Translations under genes and position numbers: made by a program
Part shown: in pieces, positions 60,398 to 64,000 of the stretch
Position numbering within the stretch: position 1 is the stretch's first letter
Layout: each line of letters opens with the position of its first letter
NCBI RefSeq assembly: GCF_000177215.2
Contig: NZ_CM001368.1
Span: 434,001-498,000 of the forward strand
Reading direction: 5' to 3'
DNA length: 64,000 bases
DNA from: Solidesulfovibrio carbinoliphilus subsp. oakridgensis
GTDB taxonomy: Bacteria > Desulfobacterota > Desulfovibrionia > Desulfovibrionales > Desulfovibrionaceae
Notes under the pieces: model-generated
The model's input: the letters and a program-made list of their open reading frames with translations, nothing else
The model's database searches: none
Told to the model about the DNA's origin: nothing

Positions 60398-60967
60398 TCA
60401 GGCCGCCTTTTTCGTGGCAGTCCCGAAAGCGGCCCGGGCCGCGTCCATGGCGACGACAAGAGGTTCGCGGAAGGAAAATCCCCGGCTCTGGCCCCACGCG
60501 GCCGTATCGGCCAGACGGCCGTCGTAGCAGACGTCGTCGAGCACCAGGTAGTCCGGCACGCCGAGGATGTGGTCCCAGCGCTGCACGAAGAACTGGAAGA
60601 GGGCCGGGTCGTAGCGCGCCACGTTCTTCCAGGTCCAGGTCCGGGAACAGGCTTCGTCGTCGTAGCCGAGCAGGCACAGCTGGCTTTCCGGGCTGTCCAG
60701 GAAGGCCCGTTGGGTGACCATGGACGCGGCCGTGGCGATGCGGGCCGTCTCCAGGCGCACGGGGGCGCCGTCCACCGTGACTTCGAGCAGCGAATCGGCT
60801 GCCAGGCGCATGCCGCAGGTGTTGTTGGTGTTGGCCCGCCACCATTCGATGGAATTGGTCTTGTAGAGGTCTTCGCCTAGGGCGCAGACGCGGGCGGCGG
60901 TTTCCGTATCCACCGGGTGCAGGGCCAAGTCGCAGCAGAAGCCGGTGAGGGTCAGGGTCAGGTCCAT
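60398..60967 (-). CDS. Unknown protein, divergent from a sigma-54 activator
   Basis: I do not recognise this 189-residue protein. ATG 60967 is seven bases after AAGGAG; an in-frame TTG two codons upstream is less likely. It is soluble, with many aromatic residues (YKTNSIEWWRANTNNTCG, CSRTWTWKNVARYDPALFQFFVQRWDH) and seven Cys spread along it, including CC in GFCCDLAL. No signal peptide or known cofactor motif is seen. A sigma-54-type promoter lies about 60-75 bases upstream, next to the divergent activator gene, which is the probable regulator. Confidence 0.75.
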   Translation of the reverse strand: MDLTLTLTGFCCDLALHPVDTETAARVCALGEDLYKTNSIEWWRANTNNTCGMRLAADSLLEVTVDGAPVRLETARIATAASMVTQRAFLDSPESQLCLLGYDDEACSRTWTWKNVARYDPALFQFFVQRWDHILGVPDYLVLDDVCYDGRLADTAAWGQSRGFSFREPLVVAMDAARAAFGTATKKAA

Positions 60968-61027
60968 ATGCAATCTCCTTGGAGCGTGTTGCGGGGTGGT
61001 GGCACCGTTCGGTCAATGGGAAAAAAA

Positions 61028-61041
61028 GCACTTTTCATGCC
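61028..61041 (-). promoter_or_regulatory. Candidate sigma-54 (-24/-12) promoter
   Basis: The minus strand reads CGGCATGAAAAGTGCT, with GG and GC ten bases apart as required, resembling TGGCAC-N5-TTGCT. It lies 61 bases upstream of the unknown gene and faces it. Confidence 0.55.
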
Positions 61042-61206
61042 GTTTCACTTAGATAGTTATTCCAGGATATTGCGTTTCAGGCTTTTTGTCGGCCGGGAGG
61101 TGGGGACGATTTTTGCTTCCGGCGGCGTTGACCGGATCGGCCCAGGGGCGCACACTGGCGCCATGAGCCGCCTGCGCCCGACATCCCTTTTTGGCCGGAG
61201 CCGGCC

Positions 61207-62547
61207 GTGAAGCGGCCCCTTGGCCCTTTTCCCGGGGACGACGCCAGCGCCTTTGCCCTGGAAAACGTGGCCGACGCCGTTTTTGCCGTGGATCGGGACT
61301 TCCTCGTCCGCTACTGCAACCTGGCCGCCGGCGAGATCGCCCGCATCGACCCGGCCGAGGCCATCGGCCGGACCTGCCGCGAGGTCTTCGGCGTGTCCAA
61401 CTGCCGGTCGGTCTGCGTGCTGCGCCAGAGCATGGAAGAGGCCAGGCCCATCGCCAACCGGATCGTGACGCTCAAGCGCCAAGGCTGCCCGGACGTGCCG
61501 GTCACCATCAGCGCCGCGCCCATCTGGGCCATGGGCGGGGCGGTCATCGGCGGGGTGCAGGTCTTTCGCGACCTGTCGGGCGGGGGGTTCGTCAGCCGGC
61601 TGGCCGGGCTCCAGCCGCTGGACGACTTCGGCACCCGCGACCCGCAACTCTCCGAAATCGTCCGCATGCTGCCCCAGATCGCCCAGAGCGACTCCACGGT
61701 CCTGCTCCTTGGCGAGTCCGGCACCGGCAAGGAGGTCTTTGCCCGGGCCATCCACAAGCTGTCCGAGCGCAGTTCCGGGCCGTTCGTGGCCGTCAACTGC
61801 GGGGCCCTGCCCGAACAGCTCATGGAGTCGGAGCTTTTCGGCTACAAGTCCGGGGCCTTCACCGACGCCCGGAAAGACAAGCCCGGCCGCTTCGCCCTGG
61901 CCGAGGCCGGGACGCTTTTGCTCGACGAGATCGGCGACCTGCCCTACGCCATGCAGGCCAAGATCCTGCGCGCCCTCCAGGAACGGGCCTACGAGCCGCT
62001 TGGCGGCGTGGCCACCTTGCCGGCCGACGTGCGGGTCATTGCCGCCACCAACCGGGATCTCGGCAAAATGGTCGCCGACGGGGCCTTTCGCCAGGACCTC
62101 TTTTATCGCCTGAGCGTGGTGGTCATCCGCATCCCGCCGCTGCGCGAGCGGCCGGGCGACGTGCCGCTCCTGGTCGACCGGGTCCTTGGCCGCTGCCGCA
62201 TGGCTGTCACCAAGCGCATCGAGGCCATAAGCCCCGAGGCCATGGAGCGCCTGCTGGCCCACGACTATCCCGGCAACATCCGGGAACTCGAAAACATCCT
62301 CGAATACGCGGCCATCCTCAGTCCCGGCCGTACCATCGAGCTGTGCCACCTGCCCGAGCACCTGCGCGGCCCGGCCCCGGCCTGTCCGTTCAAAAACGGC
62401 CGCACCATGGCCGAGATCCGCTTCCTCGCCGCCCGCGAGGCGGTCGCGCGGTGCGGCGGCAACCGCAACGCCGCCTGCCGCGAACTCGGCATCTCCAAGG
62501 ACACCCTGCGCCGCATCCTCGGCCGGCGCGACGAGGAAAGAGGATAA
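61207..62547 (+). CDS. Sigma-54-dependent activator with PAS domain
   Basis: The 446-residue protein starts with GTG after GGAG. A PAS domain (residues 15-125, with Cys57, Cys66 and Cys70) is followed by a AAA+ domain (Walker A GESGTGKE at 169-176, Walker B LLLDEIGDLP) and a Fis-type helix-turn-helix (NRNAACRELGISKDTLRRIL). The sigma-54 contact loop, normally GAFTGA, reads GAFTDA at 216-221, a natural variant. It should sense a small molecule or redox state and activate the divergent gene at 60967. Confidence 0.92.
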   Translation: MKRPLGPFPGDDASAFALENVADAVFAVDRDFLVRYCNLAAGEIARIDPAEAIGRTCREVFGVSNCRSVCVLRQSMEEARPIANRIVTLKRQGCPDVPVTISAAPIWAMGGAVIGGVQVFRDLSGGGFVSRLAGLQPLDDFGTRDPQLSEIVRMLPQIAQSDSTVLLLGESGTGKEVFARAIHKLSERSSGPFVAVNCGALPEQLMESELFGYKSGAFTDARKDKPGRFALAEAGTLLLDEIGDLPYAMQAKILRALQERAYEPLGGVATLPADVRVIAATNRDLGKMVADGAFRQDLFYRLSVVVIRIPPLRERPGDVPLLVDRVLGRCRMAVTKRIEAISPEAMERLLAHDYPGNIRELENILEYAAILSPGRTIELCHLPEHLRGPAPACPFKNGRTMAEIRFLAAREAVARCGGNRNAACRELGISKDTLRRILGRRDEERG

Positions 62548-62568
62548 AGAAAGGAAGATGCCTCCGGC

Positions 62569-62601
62569 GGCCGGGGGGAATGATTCCCCCCGGCCCCCCC
62601 C
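62569..62601. repeat. Dispersed GC palindrome, copy 2
   Basis: GGCCGGGGGGAATGATTCCC followed by CCCGGCCCCCCCC repeats the copy at 56608-56640 almost exactly, between the activator and TlyA genes. A short dyad GACGCG-AAA-CGCGTC lies downstream at 62657-62671. Confidence 0.8.
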
Positions 62602-62693
62602 GATGGGGAGGGACGGGCGATGGGACGCGGAGTGCGTCTTTTGGGGGAGTAGTCGGACGCGAAACGCGTCTGGTGGAGTGGGGAAGGAAGAGG

Positions 62694-63464
62694 ATGGCCA
62701 AGGAAAAATTTCGGGCGGACCGCCTGGTCTTCGAGCAAGGGCTGGCCGAATCCCAGGAAGCGGCCCTGCGGCTGGTCATGGCCGGCCTGGTCCGGGTGGA
62801 GCAGAAGGGGAAGCTCGCGGCCGTGGACAAGCCCGGCCGGATGTTTCCGGCCGACGCGGCCTTTTCCCTGGCCGCGACCGACCCCTACGTCAGCCGGGGC
62901 GGCGGCAAGCTGGCCACGGCGTTGGACGCCTTCGGCCTCGACGTTTCGGGCGTGACGGCCCTGGACGCCGGCGCCTCGACCGGCGGCTTCACGGACTGCC
63001 TGCTCCAGCACGGGGCGGTCAAGGTCTACGCCGTGGACGTGGGCACGGCCCAGCTCCACGAGAAGCTCCGGGCCGATCCCCGGGTGGTGTCCATGGAAAA
63101 CTGCAACCTGCGCCACGCCCCGGCCGACCTCCTCCCTGAACCCGTGGACCTTGTGGTGGCCGATGTTTCGTTTATTTCCCTGACCAAGGTCCTGCCGGCC
63201 TGCCTGCAGTTCCTGCGTCCCGGCGGCCGGGTGGTGGCGCTGGTGAAGCCCCAGTTCGAGCTGCCGCCGGAAAAGGTGGGGCACGGCGGGGTGGTCCGCG
63301 AGGAGGCCTGGCGCCAGGAGGCCGTGGACAGGGTCACGGACTTCGCCCGGGAGGCGCTGGGATTGACGCTTGCCGGCGTGGTGCCGTCCAAGGTCAAGGG
63401 ACCCAAGGGCAACCAGGAATACCTGGTGGTCTTTGCCGCGCCGGCCGCCGAAACGGGGCAGTAG
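62694..63464 (+). CDS. tlyA: TlyA-type rRNA 2'-O-methyltransferase / S4-domain protein
   Basis: The 256-residue protein has an N-terminal S4 RNA-binding domain (RADRLVFEQGLAESQEAALRL) and a Rossmann methyltransferase: DAGASTGGFTDCLLQ binds SAM, followed by VYAVDVGTAQ and VVADVSFISL. Catalytic Lys is in the KPQFE motif. It methylates ribose of rRNA in both subunits in known members. The start at 62694 follows AGGAAGAGG; the longer ORF upstream covers the repeat and is not coding. Confidence 0.93.
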   Translation: MAKEKFRADRLVFEQGLAESQEAALRLVMAGLVRVEQKGKLAAVDKPGRMFPADAAFSLAATDPYVSRGGGKLATALDAFGLDVSGVTALDAGASTGGFTDCLLQHGAVKVYAVDVGTAQLHEKLRADPRVVSMENCNLRHAPADLLPEPVDLVVADVSFISLTKVLPACLQFLRPGGRVVALVKPQFELPPEKVGHGGVVREEAWRQEAVDRVTDFAREALGLTLAGVVPSKVKGPKGNQEYLVVFAAPAAETGQ

Positions 63465-63485
63465 CCCCGCGGCGCGAAAGCCGGC

Positions 63486-63522
63486 TCCTCCCGGAGCGGG
63501 AAGAGGCAGGCCTCCGGGAGGA
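63486..63522. terminator. Hairpin after tlyA
   Basis: An 11-bp stem TCCTCCCGGAG (63486-63496 with 63512-63522) lies 21 bases past the stop without a T-tract, so termination is uncertain. Confidence 0.45.
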
Positions 63523-63619
63523 TCGGCCTTGTGCCCCGGCCGGGCCGGAGAGAAGAAGGTTTTTGGCGACGGACAGCCCGTCCGGCGCGTCACCCACGAA
63601 ACCACAGGAGAGGCACACC

Positions 63620-64000
63620 ATGTCCATGGGCGTGAAAGAAGCCATTGCCGCGCGCCACAGCGTGCGCGCCTTTGCCAGGAAACCGTTGACCGAGGGGCAG
63701 ATCACCGAATTGCTCGAAGCCGCGAGAAACGCGCCGTCGAGCCTCAACAGCCAGCCCTGGCGGTTTCGGGTCGTCACCGACGCGGCCGATATCGCCTGGT
63801 TCGGCACGAGCGAAGCCTCCCGCAAGCAAAGCTGGCTGTCCGGCGCGGCCGCGATCTTCCTCTGCTGCGCCGACCTCGAGCATTACGTGAAGGATTCCCA
63901 GGCGGCCGCCTTTTTCTACCGCGACAACGACATCATAACGGGCGAGCCCATGGACGGCATCGACGCCTACGTGGCCCGGGAGGCGGCTGCGGTCGAGCAG
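63620..64000 (+). CDS. Nitroreductase family protein (3' truncated by window)
   Basis: The frame from ATG 63620 (AGGAGAGG upstream) is open at the window end, giving 127 residues. MSMGVKEAIAARHSVRAF and LLEAARNAPSSLNSQPWRF are the FMN-binding signatures of NfsB-like nitroreductases. Unlike the fusion at 50724, it has no ferredoxin part. Substrate and length are not determinable here. Confidence 0.9.
   Translation, partial: MSMGVKEAIAARHSVRAFARKPLTEGQITELLEAARNAPSSLNSQPWRFRVVTDAADIAWFGTSEASRKQSWLSGAAAIFLCCADLEHYVKDSQAAAFFYRDNDIITGEPMDGIDAYVAREAAAVEQ

Noticed and set aside
61191-62693. Upstream extension of the TlyA ORF
   Set aside because: It is the activator gene read in a different frame and crosses the palindromic repeat.
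1-64000. CRISPR arrays, tRNA and rRNA genes
   Set aside because: No regularly spaced repeats and no tRNA or rRNA signature sequences were found by reading both strands.

Overview
The window reads as chromosomal DNA of a GC-rich, free-living anaerobic deltaproteobacterium, most likely a Desulfovibrionaceae member (inference). The support is a strong GC bias at third codon positions, a porin of the type common in Desulfovibrio, the Rrf2 - cytochrome bd arrangement, dense chemotaxis and c-di-GMP signalling, and dispersed GC palindromes between genes. I saw no prophage, CRISPR array, tRNA or rRNA. One clear mobile element is present.

Layout. 1-3084: an operon of circularly permuted ATP-grasp (5' truncated by the window), alpha-E protein, Anbu-type proteasome-like peptidase and transglutaminase, matching a predicted but biochemically unresolved peptide-ligation/protease system. 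3166-9318: a tightly overlapping signalling operon (hybrid sensor with two solute-binding modules plus Hpt and ATPase, CheX, CheY-like regulator, PAS histidine kinase, PAS diguanylate cyclase). 9464-12480: a SatP-like acetate transporter, then an eboD-eboE pair. 12713-14040: an intact ISL3-family insertion sequence with 25-bp inverted repeats and an 8-bp target duplication, sitting in the T-tract of the terminator of the next operon. 14126-20185 (minus): TetR regulator, sialate-esterase-like SGNH hydrolase, RND adaptor and RND pump. 20365-21798: porin.

21893-29034 (minus): an iron/metal block with feoB, a diguanylate cyclase, an HD-GYP protein, an HMA-like membrane protein, a P1B-type ATPase with an unusual SCA motif and a small membrane protein. 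Fur-box-like sites precede both feoB and the ATPase operon. 29115-32208 (minus): cydAB and an Rrf2 regulator with a clear promoter and dyad operator. 32236-33120: NudC-type Nudix hydrolase. 33731-34872: a stress-type cassette (25-aa membrane peptide, BON protein, glycine-zipper protein). 35091-36449: glycerate 2-kinase.

36606-42339 (minus): chemotaxis operon cheW-mcp-cheA-STAS-cheY behind a near-consensus promoter. 42685-49771: mixed genes including a YkuD-type lipoprotein, a YkgJ cysteine-cluster protein, an RsbW-like kinase with STAS antagonist, a dynamin-like GTPase and a sulfotransferase. 49832-53712: response regulator, ferredoxin-nitroreductase and a SpoIIE-type phosphatase that could serve the STAS partners. 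53815-56458: rpsF-rpsR-rplI-dnaB with a possible S6:S18 autoregulatory leader. 56913-64000: phenylacetate-CoA ligase, DUF456 protein, threonine synthase, an unknown protein with a candidate sigma-54 promoter divergent from a sigma-54 activator, TlyA methyltransferase and a nitroreductase cut by the window end.
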